Assembly: GCA_963682175.1 (NCBI GenBank)
Contig: OY821784.1
Location: 29,617,621 to 29,681,620 of the forward strand
Source: Triglochin maritima
Lineage: Eukaryota > Streptophyta > Magnoliopsida > Alismatales > Juncaginaceae
Length of the DNA stretch: 64,000 nt
Direction of reading: 5' to 3'
Below, in pieces: positions 1-13,350 of the stretch (the first letter of the stretch is position 1; every line of letters starts with the position of its first letter). The notes beneath the pieces were generated by a model. That model saw only the letters and a program-made list of their open reading frames with translations, was not told the DNA's origin and made no database searches. The position numbers were made by a program, and so were the translations under genes.

Positions 1-1054
1 GTTAAGGAAGAGGCACTTGGTCCTTAACCGTAGGGCTCTAAAAGATAATGGTTTACATAAATCAAAAGATATTCACAATCATGGTAATTAACATGGAACA
101 TTAATTACCGAGATAAGATTGTCGTGTTAGTCATCGATTGTTGTAGCTCTACAAACAATTGACGACACGAGTATATAAAAAAGGAAAATGTTACTTTTAT
201 ATATTGAATAGACCTAACAAGTAAAACATATGGAATTGTGTTCCGTGTCATTAATGTTTTACTGTGTCTTGGATCTTAAGATATGAGACTTATATCCTTT
301 CACTCAAGAAGTGTTTAATTTGATTATTGTCAAAAGCGATCAATGAGTATAGTGACAAAGGCAATAGTTGGTCGAACATGACTTGTGCTAGAAAAGATAG
401 CTAGTCCAACGATTATCATTGCCCTCTTAATTGAGTGATGATATTAGTGGCCCCTTGGTAAAGCAAAATTATAATGTGCACAATGTGACTTGAGTTAAGT
501 AACATAGTTATAATTAGCTTAAAGAGATCAAGAAATGAATATAATGCAAAGGTGACACATTTCTACTTTAATATCATGAGGCAAGGGACGGACACAAGTA
601 GTGCACTTACATCACTAAATGCATCATATTTTGGTTCGGGTTGAACAAAGACATCTATGCTAATTGGGTGACTATAATGTGTAGCTAGATACCGCTTATA
701 GTCTGAGATATTAAGTGTTTAATATCACTGCCAATTTGGCTTAGATCCTCATATATGTCACACCACAAAACTGGGAAACAAGAGGGTTGATTTTAAGTTC
801 ATATGATGTGTCGAGTTTCATGTGAAAATGGGACACATGTGGTGAATTAATTAAAATCAATATGTTATGAGAATTAACATAATTAGAATCATAATAAATT
901 CACATGAGATGTATATATATTATGGGGTGTAATAATTTAATATTACATAGGATAATATATTACATAAGATGTGAATTTGCTAAAATCCCCAAAACATCAA
1001 ATTTTGTTGGAAATAAATCCAAAATTTGACAAAGGCAAAATCGGGATCAAACAC

Positions 1055-1420
1055 GGTGAACCGTTCATGGTTCGGTCGACCAGGGCATCTTCGGATCGGT
1101 TAACCGAATAGGGAACGAGTAAATGCAATTGGTTGACCAAGATTGTCTAGAGTGCCTGGACAATCGGGTTCGGTTAACCGATTGGAAACGGTCAACCGAG
1201 AAATAGTATTTTCGGTAGACTGAATTGACCCGGTCATCCGATGACTATGTCCGAGGAGCGATTCTGGTACATCAACGGTAGACCGACTACAAGACGTAGT
1301 TCGCCCGAATTCTTCCAGTGAATTTTCCTCATAAAGATTCGGTCGACCGTCTACCTCACGGTGCACCGAACACGTGTTATAACTGAATGGTTCGGTTGAC
1401 CTAATAATTCTCGGTCTACC
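1055..1420 (+). repeat. GGTNNACC palindrome array in element A 5' LTR
   Basis: Sites have constant GGT and ACC arms and a changing central dinucleotide: GGTGAACC (1055), GGTCGACC (1074, 1341), GGTTAACC (1098, 1172), GGTTGACC (1131, 1394), GGTCAACC (1190), GGTAGACC (1214, 1277), GGTGCACC (1360), GGTCTACC (1413). Many are paired 18-19 bp apart: 1055/1074, 1172/1190, 1341/1360 and 1394/1413. The block ends about 170 bp upstream of the TATA box, so it should lie in U3. The same array recurs at about 8900-9265 in the 3' LTR. Confidence 0.85.
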
Positions 1421-1587
1421 AAACAAGAACGATTCTACCTGAATTATTAAATCATGGGTGGAATGATTCCAGATTTAATTGAAACGTTTTTGTGGGTGAT
1501 TATGTGGAATTTAGAGATTAATTTTAGGAGAGAAAAACAAGGGATCATGACTAAATAATAGCTCTTCATAATGATGTTATGGGAGCC

Positions 1588-1594
1588 TATAAAA
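1588..1594 (+). promoter_or_regulatory. TATA box of element A LTR
   Basis: TATAAAA, conserved at 9444-9450 in the 3' LTR. It is the only strong TATA motif between the palindrome array and the LTR end, so it probably sets the U3/R start. No transcript evidence is available. Confidence 0.6.
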
Positions 1595-2046
1595 TGGCAC
1601 CTATTCCTACTTGTTTTAAGACTAATGCAAAATTCTTTCTCCCATTAATCTCTCCCTTATCACCACGAAAATCTCTTAGTAAAATTAAGTTTTAGAGATA
1701 AGATTCTCAGGCGCTTAAAGATGGGTAATTAGCTTGATTCTAAACCTTATTAGAGATTGATTGACAAGCTCCTTTCTCTCTAACTTTGTTTAGAGTTTGG
1801 TGAACACTCCGACACAATTCCGTGGATGATTCAGCAGGCAACGCGACTCCGGATCATCAAAAGGTTTTAGAGAACCTTTAAGTATGATTCTACCTTTGTG
1901 GATTATTTTAATAAATATAGGTTGCATGTTATTAGAATAAAACACAAATAGATGTACATAAAATTGCTGAAAATATGAAATCGATCTTGTATGTTATATT
2001 AAATTTTAAAAAATATATACATACATGGGGACACGAAATCCTCCCG

Positions 2047-2058
2047 TGGTATCAGAGC
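2047..2058 (+). other. Primer binding site of element A (tRNA-iMet type)
   Basis: TGGTATCAGAGC just downstream of the 5' LTR is complementary to the 3' end of plant initiator methionine tRNA, the usual Copia primer. Confidence 0.9.
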
Positions 2059-3549
2059 TTTTAGTTCATATTTTCAACAATTAGACTATATAATTAATTT
2101 TAGTTTACCATCTACAATCAAAACAATTCATGTTCAATGTCTTTTTCGAGTTTTCGATAGTTTTGTTGATTTAATTCTAATTGATTCTTTTGATAGGTTT
2201 AAATGTTTTAAAACACATCATGTGAATGTTAGAATTAATATTTAGACTGATTTCTGATTTATAGAATTTTCGTTTTAATTAAATGATTATTTTATAAGGA
2301 ATCAACAAAACGAAAAAGACATATGTTTATCTTTCTTTAAATGTTTAATTTTAGAAATTGGATAAACAGTGGTTCAAATATTTTATGAATTGAACTATGG
2401 ATGCATAAAATCATTTTTAATGGATTTGAAATGATTTTAGAATTGTTTGATTTAGAGATTCATGATAAACTAAATCGAGTAATATATAGTATATGTACAT
2501 GCGTTGCTCGAGTTCTCTAATGCAGGGATATGTGAGTTTATATGTTCCATCGAAGCCATGTGTGAATGAATGAATGAATGAATGAATGTGTATGTTATTA
2601 TTATTATTCAATCATAGGGACTTATGTATGTAAAAGCCAAATTTTATTTCTATGTATATGCATGCATATGAGAGGATTTTTACATAGGACTTGCACTAGA
2701 CAATTTTCAAAATTGAGAGATGCATGTTTATATTTTTGCAATATCAACATCCATGGTGCAAGAGGAAGAGGCTGAAGAAGTGCAAGGATCAAGGATCGAG
2801 GATCAGGGATCAAGGATCAAGGACGCGGGAACATATAAACTCACGCAATGTTTGTGTGAATGGATTTATTTATGTTTGTGTGCTTGATATATATGTGATT
2901 GTATGGATGAATGTTAGGATGTGTATAGATGATAAATATGCATGATCACCTAAATTATAAAATCACATATAAATGTTTAAATTGTCCAACCAAAAATTAA
3001 GTGTACCTTTCTTTCTTATTTCATCCACTACCAGCCATCGATCGAGGGATATTCTGCTCGCCCTTAGCGGGAGATAGCTTCCTCCATCTTTGGGAATAGT
3101 GGGAGATATAAGGTTGTCTATTGTTGTGCCACAAATAGATGTACGAGGTGCGATTCACCCTTAGTGGACAGCGAGTATATTTGTTTGTGAATACAATGGA
3201 TAAACGTATCTCGTACCAAATGAAATAAGTTTTCTTAACAAGACGCGGATCCCTAGCTCGGTTTTGAGAAAGAGAGTTTTTCTTACGAGGATTGGTCAAA
3301 TTCCCTCCTAATTAAAATGACAAGAATCATAAGAGTTTGAAAATGCAAATGTTGCGATATTTTGAAATGGTTATGAGTAGAAAAATGTTTTCCTACCTTG
3401 ATTTTATAATATATCCAATAGCCCTTAGCTAGTTTATGTTATAATTGATAGGATCTTGAATTGCCGCATTTATGGACAAGTTTTTATTTGCGGTATTGAT
3501 TTTTAAAACATAAAATTACATTAAATCCCATATAATTTATTTTGTAGAA
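2059..3549 (+). other. Untranslated leader of element A with short tandem repeats
   Basis: About 1.5 kb between the primer site and the gag start, AT-rich, with no ORF resembling a known protein. It holds a (GAAT)n run at about 2564-2588, a short TTA run near 2595, and a cluster of GGATCAAGGATC-like repeats at about 2783-2826. Short reading frames here look accidental. Confidence 0.7.
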
Positions 3550-6500
3550 ATGTCGAATATTCAACCTATTGTGCGATCTATGATTGAAAAACATCCTTTG
3601 GCAAATGATGGCTCAAACTTCATAAGCTGACAACTCAAGCTTAATATCGTGTTGAAGTTTGAGAAACTATCTCATATTTTGGATGGTGAAATCCCAAAAT
3701 TAAATGAGAAGGCAACCGATAGCGAGAAAGAGGCAAAAGCCAAGTGGGAAGACCAAGAGAATCTGGTTCACGATCTAATGTTGGCCTCCGTGGGTGACTC
3801 GCTTCAAGTGAAATACTTTGATTCAAAACCCAAGAAGACCATGGAAGCTTTAACAAAGATGTTTATGGATAGTGCTAGAAAAGAGCGCTATAAGACCACC
3901 ATCGCACTCACAAGGTGCCACATGGCGGAGGGAACATCGGTATCCATGCATTTTCTCACGATGCAAGGGTACCTTGAGAAGTTGTCGAAGCTCTCTTCCC
4001 CAATGCCCGATGACATTGCGGAAGATTTGATTCTTGGCTCGCTAGTCCCGTCCTACAAGGACTTTATTATGCACTATCATGTGCGTGAGAAAGGGGTGAG
4101 TCTTGAGAAACTTCACAATGCTCTCAAAATGGCTGAAGTTGACATGGGCAAGGGTCGGGACATGCACGTCCTAGCAGTCCATGGAGGGAGCAAGAAGATC
4201 ACCAAAGGTAAAGGCAAATTCACCAAAAATACGTCAATCAAGAGCAAGGGAGTAGGAGGTGCTCGTGGGAGGGCCTCGAGGGGGAATTCTTCGAAATCTC
4301 CGACTCCCAACACGGAGTGCTTTCACTGCGGTGAAAAGGGGCACATCCGGCCAAATTGCCCCAAGTACAGGGAAGACCTTGACAATGGAGTGATTGAACG
4401 TAAGCGCCCCAAAAAGGCCAAAGGTATATTTGTTATTGAGATAAATTTAGCCACCTCTGTCCATGATTGGGTAATTGATACCGGATCTTGTGCTCACATA
4501 ATTTCTAATGTGCATCTACTAAAGGATAGGAAGGAACTCGTGTAGAACGAGATGATTTTGAAGGTCGGAAATGGTGCGAGCATTGCTGCGATTGCACAAG
4601 GTTCTGTGGAGCTTCAATTATCTAGTGGTTTAAATTTATGTTTAAAGAATGTTTATTATGTGCCTTCGATCAGCCAAAATATTATTTCTGTATCATGTTT
4701 GGATATGGATAATTTTAATATAAATATTTCAAACTCTTGCTTGTCTATATCGAAGAATGGTATTTTCTATGCAAATGCAATCGTGAGGAATGATCTCTAT
4801 TTACTTGAATTGAATAATAAATGAATCTTAAACATCAATAACAAAAGGCTTAAAACTACTCACGTGAATGATACACTCTTGTGGCACTATCGTCTTGGTC
4901 ACATAAATGAAAAACACATCAAGAAATTGCAAGAAGCTAACCTTCTTGGTCAACTTGATTTTAAATCATTGGAGACGTGCGAACCTTGCCTAATGGGCAA
5001 AATGACCAAGAGGCCTTTCAAGAAGAAAGGACTGAGAGCAAATGACTTGCTGGATTTGATACATTCTGATGTATGTGGTCCGATGAGTACTAGTGCAAGA
5101 GACGATTTTAGGTACTTCAATACATTCATGGATGACTATAGTCGTTATGGCTATATTTATCTAATGAGAAACAAAAGTGAATCCTTTGACAAGTTCAAGG
5201 AATTCAAGAATGAAGTAGAGAACCAACTCAACAACAAAATCAAGTCTCTACGAATGGATCGTAGAGGTGAGTACTTAAGTACCGAATTTGACTCATTCCT
5301 AAAGGAGTGTGGTATTGTACCCCAGCTCACCCCTCCCGGTACACCTCAGTGGAATGGGGTATCCGAAAGGAAGAATAGGACATTACTCGACATGGTTCGA
5401 TCAATGATGAGTCAAGTTAAATTGCCGCTTTACTTTTGCAGTTATGCACTAGAAGCTGTGGCTTACACACTAAATAATGTTCCATCCAAATCCGTAGAGA
5501 AAACGCCATATGAGCTATGGAGTGGTAAAACACCTAAGCTCAATTTTCTCAAGATTTGGGGTTGTGAGGCCTATGTCAAGAGATTGATGTCGACCAAACT
5601 TCAACCAAAAGCAGATAAGTGCTTCTTTATAGGTTATCCTCGTGAGACAAGAGGATACTACTTTTGGCATATAACCTCCAATCACGTGATTGTAGAGAGG
5701 GATGCCGTATTTCTAGAAAAAGAATTTCTGGAAAGAATAAAAAGTAGTGGGAGTAGAGTTGTGCTTGAGGAGACTCAAGATATTCTACAAGATCATGATT
5801 TGAGTGGTGACATTCAAGATCATGAAGGCCCAACCGAGGTTCCTTTGGTTAGTGGGAGCATAAGTGAGAGACCCTCGCAAGAGATTGTGACAGAAACTTA
5901 ATCTTTCCCATCAAGTGTACGTTCGAGAATCGAACACGAACCAATTCTATAAGAAATTGTGGAAGAAGTTCGAGAAGTACACGTAGAACCAAAAGAACTT
6001 AGAAGGTTAACGAGGGAAAGGAAGAAACCCGATATGTATTTGGGACTTCATGAGATCATGGTACTAGATACCGATGATCCCTCAACCTTCCAAGAAGCAA
6101 TGGAAAGTAAGGACTCCAAACTATGGCTCAAGGTCATGAAATCCGAAATAGAATCCATGTATGATAATCAAGTGTGGAACTTGGTTGACCTTCCTCAAGG
6201 GAAAAAGGTCATTTAAAATAAATGGGTTTTCAAGAGGAAGATGGACATGGATTGGAACTTGACAACCTACAAAGCGAGGCTTGTAGCAAAAGGTTTCACC
6301 CAAGTTCAAGGAATTGACTATGATGAAACTTTTTCACTGGTTGCCATGTTCACGTCTATTCGGATTATGCTCGTTATTGTCGTATTTCATGATTATGAGA
6401 TATGGAAAATTGATGTCAAAACGGCGTTCCTTAATCGGAACTTGGAGGAGGATGTGTACATGGTACAACCTCAAGGTTTTGAAGATCCAAAGAATAGCGA

Positions 6501-7662
6501 GAAAGTATGCAAGCTTCGAAGATCCATTTATGGATTGAAGCAAACATCAAGGAGTTGGAACAAGCGCTTTGACGAAGAAGTCAAAAAGATTCACTTCGTC
6601 CAAAGTAAGGAAGAGCCTTGTATATACAAGAAGGTTAGTGGGAGCCACATAGTGTTCTTGATCTTATATGTCGATGACATACTCCTCATGAGAAATCATA
6701 TACCTTTGCTTGAGCAAACAAGAAGTTCATTGAAATCTACATTTTCGATGAAAAACATGGGTGAGGCTCAATACATCTTGGGAATCAAGATATGTAAAGA
6801 TAGATCCCGTAGACTCATTGGCCTAAGTCAACGTACGTACATTGACAAGGTCTTGGAAAGGTTCAGCATGAACAACTCCAAAAAGGGCAATGTGCCAATG
6901 AATATGGGTGTGCAACTCAAGAAGTCTCAACGTGCTGAATCACGTAAAGACTTGGAGTACATGAAAGATATCCCTTATGCTTCGGCAATAGGATCAATCA
7001 TGTACGCGATGACTTGCACAAGACCCAATGTCTCGTATGCTCTAAGCGTGACAAGTCGTCACCAATTCAACGCAGGTCCTGAGCATTGGACTGCGGTCAA
7101 GAATATTCTAAGGTACCTTAACCGGACCAAAGATAAGGTTCTTGTTTATGGAGGACAAAGGGAGTTAATAGCCGAGGGATATTCGGAAGCGAGTTTCATG
7201 AGTGATCCCGGCGATAGAAGGTCGCAATCAGAATACGTCTTCCTTCTAAATGGTGGAGTTGTGAGTTGGCGTAGTTGGAAGCAAAGCACTACGTCCGACT
7301 CAACCACCGCTTCCGAAGTAATGGATGTCGCTGAAGCGAGGAAGGAAGGAGTGTGGATTAAGAAGTTCTTTGAAGAGCTTGGAGTAGTTCTCTCGAGCGA
7401 GGGACCCATAGAGCTATTTTGCGATAATAGTGCATCTATCTCGCAAATCAAGGATCCCACATCACACCGCAAAGTGAAGTACATGGATCGTAAGTACTTT
7501 GTCACACGTGACTTCATCGACGAGGGCAAAATAAATCTGTTATGGGTGGACACAAACAACAACATAGTTGATCCATTCACCAAACCCTTATCCCAAGCCA
7601 AGGGCAAAATGCATTTCGAGTCCATGGGTTTGATGAACCATGTAGATTGGCTTGATGAGTGA
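3550..7662 (+). pseudogene. Copia Gag-Pol polyprotein of element A, decayed
   Basis: One frame of about 1,371 codons runs without frameshift from ATG 3550 but is broken by stops at 3628, 4543, 4822, 5899, 5950 and 6214. In order: Gag with a CCHC zinc knuckle (CFHCGEKGHIRPNC, about 4318-4359), aspartic protease (DTGS near 4477), integrase from about 4880 (the D-D-E residues are visible, the last in NGVSERKNRT), RT (YVDDILL near 6667), and RNase H to the C-terminus (FTKPLSQAKGKMH). It would package, copy and integrate the element in cytoplasmic particles and the nucleus. The missing frameshifts suggest moderate age. The stop at 3628 looks like a Trp-to-stop change near the Gag N-terminus. Confidence 0.92.
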
Positions 7663-7730
7663 TTAGAGAGGGTTACCCTAGTTATTACTATTTTATACAT
7701 TGAGAATGTATGTGAGAGAAAACTTTGATA

Positions 7731-7743
7731 ACAAGTGGGAGAT
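7731..7743 (+). other. Polypurine tract of element A
   Basis: AAGTGGGAGATT lies directly before the 3' LTR start (TGAAAGG at 7744). This is the usual plus-strand primer context in plant Copia elements. Confidence 0.8.
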
Positions 7744-9898
7744 TGAAAGGAATGTGTTCTAAAAGTTTTACTTTTATATGTCAATTATTATGAATTGAAT
7801 GTGCAAACATTTTGTTCCTTGATTATGGTATTCATCTTTTGGAAGTGTTAAGGAAGAGGCGCTTGGTCTTTAACCGTAGGGCTCTAAAAGATAATGGTTT
7901 ACATAAATCAAAAGATTTTCGCAATCATGGTAATAAACATGGAACATTAATTACCGAGATAAGATTGTCGTGTTGGTCATCGATTGTTGTAGCTCTTCAA
8001 ACAATTGACGACACGAGTATATAAAAGAGGAAAATGTTACTTTTATATATTGAATAGACCTAACAAGTAAAATATTATGGAATTGTGTTTGGTGTCATTA
8101 ATGTTTTACTGTGTCTTGGATCGTAAGATATGAGACTTATATCTTTTCACTCAAGAAGTGTTTAATTTGATTATTGTCAAAAGCTATCAATGAGTATAAT
8201 GATAAAGGCAATAGTTGGTCGAACATGACTTGTACTGGAAAAGATAGCTAGTCAAACGATTATCATTGCCCCTCTTAATTGAGTGATGATATTAGTGGGC
8301 CCCTTGCTAAAGTAAAATTATAATGTGCACAATGTGACTTGAGTTAAGTCACATAGTTATAATTAGCTTAAAGAGATCAAGAAATGAATAAAATGTAAAG
8401 GTGACACATTTCTACTTTGTATATATTCTTAATATCATGAGACAAGGGACGAACACAAGTGGTGCACCTACATCACTAAATGGATCATGTTTTGGTTCGG
8501 GTTGAACAAAGACATCTATGCTAATTGGGTGACTATAATGTGTAGCTAGATACCGCTTATAGTCTAAGATATTAAGTGTTTAATATTACTACCAATTTGG
8601 CTTAAATCCTCCTATAGGTCACACCACAAAACTGGGAAACAAGAGGGTTGATTTTAAGTTCATATGATGTGTCGAGTTTCATGTGAAAATGGGACACATG
8701 TGGTGAATTAATTAAAATCAATATGTTATGAGAATTAACATAATTAGAATCATAATAAATTCAAATGAGATGTATATATATTAGGGGTGTAATAATTTAA
8801 TATTACATATGATGTGAATTTGCTAAAAACCCCAAAAGATCAAATTTTGTTGGAAATAAATCCAAAATTTGACAAAGGCCAAATCGGGGTGAAACACAGT
8901 GAACCGTTCATGGTTCGGTCGATGGGGGCATCTTCGGATCGGTTAACCGAATAGGGAACGGGTAAGCGCAATTGGTTGACCGAGATTGTCTAGAGTGCCT
9001 CGACAATCGGGTTCGGTTAACCGATTGGAAACGGTCAACCGAGAAATAGTATTTTCGGTAGACCGAAGGTAACCCGGTCATCTGATGACTATGTCCGAGG
9101 AGCGATTCTGGTACGTCAACGGTAGACCGACTACTAGACGTGGTTCGTCCGAATTCTTCCAGGGAATTTTTCTCATAAAGCTTCGGTCGACCGTCTACCT
9201 CATGGTGCACCGAACACGTGTTATAACCGAATGGTTCGGTTGACCGAATAATTCTCGGTCTACTTAACAAGAACGATTCTGCCTGAATTATTAAGAGATT
9301 AATTAAATCATGGGTGGAATGATTCCAGATTTAATTAAAACGTTTTTGTGGGTGATTATGTGGAATTTAGAGATTAATTTTAGGAGAGAAAAACAAGGGA
9401 TCATGGCTAAATAATAGCTCTTGATAAGGATGTTTTGGGAGCCTATAAAAGGGCACCTATTCCTACTTGTTTTAAGACTAATGCAAAATTCTTTCTCTCA
9501 TTAATCTCTCCCTAATCACCACAAAAATCTCTTAGTAAAATTAAGTTTTAGAGATAAGATTCTCAGGAGCTTAAAAAAGGGTAATTAGTTTGATTCTAAA
9601 CCTTGTTAGAGATTGATCGGCTAGCTCCTTTCTCTCTAACTTTGTTTAGAGTTTAGTGAACACTCGGAGGCAATTCCGTGGACGATTCAGCGGGCAACGT
9701 GAATCCAGATCATCAAAAGGTTTTAGAGAACCTTTAGGTATGATTCCACCTTTGTGGATTATTTTAATAAATGCAGGTTGCATGTTATTAGAATAAAACA
9801 CAAATAGATGTACATAAAATTGCTAAAAATATGAAATCGATCTTGTATGTTATATTAATTTTTTTAAAAATATATACATACATGGGGACACGAAATCC
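7744..9898 (+). repeat. 3' LTR of element A
   Basis: Begins TGAAAGGAATG right after the polypurine tract and repeats the window's first 2 kb. TATA box at 9444-9450. Palindrome array at about 8900-9265. Ends near CGAAATCC, where gag coding sequence of another element (F) begins. Confidence 0.92.
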
Positions 9899-9901
9899 AG
9901 A

Positions 9902-11784
9902 TCGGCGACCTATCAACCCCCACATCAAAGGTCTCAGCATTATACTTACCAATCTCCTCATGCCTCATCGTCGGGTTATTCTAGCCAAACTCCACCACCC
10001 CAGCGGGTTGACCCGAAGAACCCTTCTTGTGATCCTACCCTTCAAGCGTTCATGCAGAGCATGCAAAGTACTGTCAAGGCTTTGGAAATGCAAGTTAGCC
10101 AGTTGGCTAATCAGCTCCATGAACGCGAGAAAGGCCAGTTACCGAGTCAACCTGAGGTGAATCCTTGGGGTACTCATTCTCAAGGAAGGCCACCAGTACC
10201 TCATGCTACCTCTGAACCGATCCATCATATTAATGTGATTCATACTTTGACGTCTGGTAAGGAGGTGGATAACCACATTGGGGTGCCTTCCTTTTCATCA
10301 CCATCTCTTGATATCACCAGACCTGCGGTGATACCTGCCTCTCTGAGGGAGCCGGATCATGAGGTTCCCTCCACAAATACTTCCAGGAAGGAGCCTGATC
10401 CTGAGGTTCCTTCTACATTTCCTTCGACAATGGGGCCGAACCCTGAGGTCCCCTTGTCTCCTCTTGTGTCGAAGGAATCAGATTCTGAGGTCCCCACTCA
10501 TGCTTCTTTGGACCAGAATTCTGAGGTTCCTTTGCAACACCCTTATGCCCCGAAGGCGCCATTCCCTGAGCGCCTTAAAAAGAAAACCTCGGATCAACAT
10601 GACAAGATGCCTGAGATGTTTCGGCAAGTTAAGGTGAACATCCCTCTGTTGGAGGTGATTCAGCAAATGCCACCTTATGCCAAGGTTCTCAAGGACTTAT
10701 GCACCAAGAGAAAAAATCATGTTCCAAAGAAAGCTTTTCTTGCGGCTAACGTGAGTTCTTTTTGGCACAACCCATGCAAGTCAAATACAAGGACCCTGGT
10801 TGTCCTACTATCTCTTGTGTGATTGGTGATGTGTCCATACATCGAGCCTTATTGGACCTTGGTGCATCTGTTAATCTTCTGTCATATTCCGTCTACATCC
10901 ACCTCGGTCTTGGAGACCTCAAACAAACAAAAACCACTCTTCAATTGGCTAATAGGTCTATGAAGAAACCAAGGGGTGTGGTGGAAGATGTGCTGATCAA
11001 AGTGGGGGAGTTCATTTATCCAGTAGACTTCTTTGTCTTGGATACTGAACCTGTGCCAAACCCACTTAGACAAATTCCTGTCATTCTGGGGCGACCATTC
11101 CTTGCGACTTCCAATGCCTTGATCAATTGTCGCAATGGTCTGATGCGCTTGACTTATGGTAGTCAATACACTGATTTCAACATCTTCACCATCGGCAAGA
11201 AGCCAGGTGCCTTCAATGACCCTGTTGGGGTCAACCTTATCCAGGGCTTGGATGAGATTCAAGTTGAGGGAACCTTCAAGTACTTCAGAGAATTGTTCGA
11301 TGGAGATCCTGAAGGTGGTGAAGATGTTTCACCTGGGCTGGCACAAGAAGGTGCCTTATGTTCTGATCACGTGGCCTTAGAGTCACCTCCTTTTGATCTT
11401 GTGGCCCTTGAACCACATTCTTCTGATCTTGTGGCCCTTGAGCCACATCCTTTTGATCACGTGGCCCTTGAGCCACATCCTTTCGATCATTTGGCTCTTG
11501 AGACCCAAGATACCATTTTTATGGCCTCTGAGCCACATGTTGTATCTGCTGAGGACCCCATATGGGTTAAGAATCAACCACCTGATACCCTACATTTCAA
11601 ACAACCACACAGAGGTTCACCTCTTGTTCATGCCTCCTATCTTGCTCACTCTCAAGAGGCATCAAACGACCACAACGCTTATAATGGTATCAGGTGGTCT
11701 AGCAATTCTGCTTTGTATGTTGTGAGCCCATGCATGTGCATTTTTGGCTCGAGAGATGGAGGGTTCCCATTTGATGTCCCTTGA
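9902..11784 (+). pseudogene. Athila-like Gag C-terminus and aspartic protease, frameshifted
   Basis: The Gag frame is open from the junction at 9902 to about 10755. It has a Gln/Pro-rich stretch and then a segment typical of Athila Gag (TVKALEMQVSQLANQL, about 10066-10113). A one-base shift near the T-run at 10756-10760 moves the reading to a second frame, open to 11784. That frame holds VKYKDPGCPTISC, the DLGASVNLL active site near 10857, and ILGRPFLAT near 11085. The protease is followed by an acidic tail with 10-residue repeats. A functional Gag would package RNA and the protease would cleave the polyprotein. N-terminus and pol are missing. Confidence 0.85.
11365..11505 (+). repeat. 30-bp in-frame minisatellite in the protease tail of F
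   Basis: About 4.7 tandem units of 30 bp start at 11365, 11395, 11425, 11455 and 11485. Each encodes a variant of DHVALEPHPF. The length keeps the reading frame, so the repeats probably expanded while the frame was under coding constraint. Confidence 0.85.
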
Positions 11785-13350
11785 CATATGAAGATGGGAG
11801 CCCATTTTTGTACATGGTTAAAAAAAGACTCCTTCAGTGAGCATCGATTGTTGTGGGCTCCAACCATTGAGTATTTGGGCCATATTTCTTTCACGTATTT
11901 GTATCCCTTCTTTAGCATCTCACAAGTTTTGAGGGAATTTGAGTTTTTGTCCATCAACATAACATTGAACTTCCTTTTCCGCTTCATGTTGGTGAGATCT
12001 CTCCTTTTTCATGCATAAATCCATGTAGTATTTTGCTCACATTCATTGATGACAATGCATGAAGTAGGTGTGGGGGGTGTTTTTACGTGTGTACATAGTC
12101 GAGTTTTTTCCCTTTGAATTTTGTTTTCTTTTGTGTCCCTTGTTAGGGTTATGTTAGTGTGCTACATTTAATATCGATATATCTGCTTGTCATGATCCTT
12201 GGGTGACTTGTCTTCTTTTGCTTGCCTAGTGCTTCAATATTTTCACATTTCTTTCAAAATCTTCACGTGTTTGCGCAAGAAAATATTTTGTGGGTTTTTG
12301 CGTGTGTTTAGCATGTGCAAAACCATTTTGAGGGAAAGTAAAACGAAAGCTCCCAAAATTGTCTTGAACTTGATGCATTAGGATATCTAGTACAATGACT
12401 TTATGATTTATCTAGTCATTAGGATGCACCCCAGTTGTCCCTCGGGGGTGAGTAATCATAGGGTTTCAGTGCTCAAACATTTAAAGAAGTCCACCCTGAA
12501 CCTAGTGAGTCAACAATTCGTGTCTGTTAAATTAAGGGAGTTTGTTGTAGTCAAGGACCCTTTAAATCTTGTTGTCAAACATTACGTGTAGGGGTTTTGG
12601 TTCATGTGTAGATAAGAAATAAGTGAGTAAGTGTTCTCTCTTCTCGCACGACTCCTATCACTCTGGAAACTAGGTCTGAGGGGACTTTGTGCCTGGTGCT
12701 TTCGAGTCATCTGACTTGGGATGCGCCGACTGAACTCTCGTTACACGGGTGGTAGGGATTGCCCTATGTGGAGATTTGGGGAAATGTGTACGTGATAGTG
12801 TAAGTCCTCATGGGCAATGTTGCACGAAATCTGACTCTGAGAGAATGAAACTCCAACTAATAAAAGAAAAGAAGAAAAAAAAACAAAAGAATGAGAAAGA
12901 AACAAAAAGAAAAAAATGGTAATGCAAATAAGAACCTTAATGGACTTTACACTGTGTCACTTGAGGATGTTGAGGTTGTCTATGTCTTTCACTTAATTCC
13001 TTAGTTAACTTGCATGAATGGTTCATTAGGCTAGGTGTGTGGACTGATTACCTATATAGAGTCGGCCAATAGGATTACCGCGTCCAATGATCAACAAAAT
13101 TTGTCCAACGAGTCGAGTGTCTAGATTGAATAATGCATCTTGTTCGGATTTTGTGGGTTTATCCGCTGAAAACCCTCAGGAGACAACACTCCTCCTGCTT
13201 GGCGACAAGGAGGTTTAACAGCTTGTTGCACGTGCTAAGTGCAACCGTGATTCCTACGAAAGTAAGTTAGGATTTCTTGTTTCTCGTTTGTTTTTCTCTT
13301 TCTTTGTTTTGCTCGGTTCTAGCAAAAACTTAGGTGTGTGAGTATTTGAT
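11785..13350 (+). other. Non-coding 3' region of element F
   Basis: No pol domain and no supported gene in about 1.57 kb. It holds a strongly purine-rich tract at about 12856-12917 (AAAAGAAAAGAAGAAAAA type), as found before the 3' LTR in Athila-like elements. Short ORFs on both strands resemble nothing recognised. Confidence 0.6.

Larger units (their letters stand above)
1..2041 (+). repeat. 5' LTR of element A (partial)
   Basis: Near-identical to 7847-9898, with scattered substitutions and small indels. One example is a 12-bp stretch present near 8420 and absent near 570. A TATA box (TATAAAA) lies at 1588-1594, downstream of a palindrome-rich block at 1055-1420. The last shared bases are CGAAATCC. 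The exact 3' terminus is uncertain, because a canonical CA end would fall about 11 bp earlier. Confidence 0.9.
1..9898 (+). mobile_element. Element A: Ty1/Copia LTR retrotransposon, left end cut by the window
   Basis: Two direct LTR copies flank a primer site, a leader of about 1.5 kb, a gag-protease-integrase-RT-RNase H frame and a polypurine tract. Integrase precedes RT, which is the Copia order. Position 1 aligns with 7847 in the 3' LTR, so about 103 bp of the 5' LTR lie outside the window. The element interrupts the gag reading frame of F, which resumes at about 9899. Six in-frame stops mean this copy cannot make its proteins. A third LTR of the family stands alone at 42016-43526. Confidence 0.93.

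Noticed and set aside
7146..7784. Long antisense ORF (212 codons) opposite the RNase H of element A
   Set aside because: Shadow of the sense coding frame; no domain and no independent start context.
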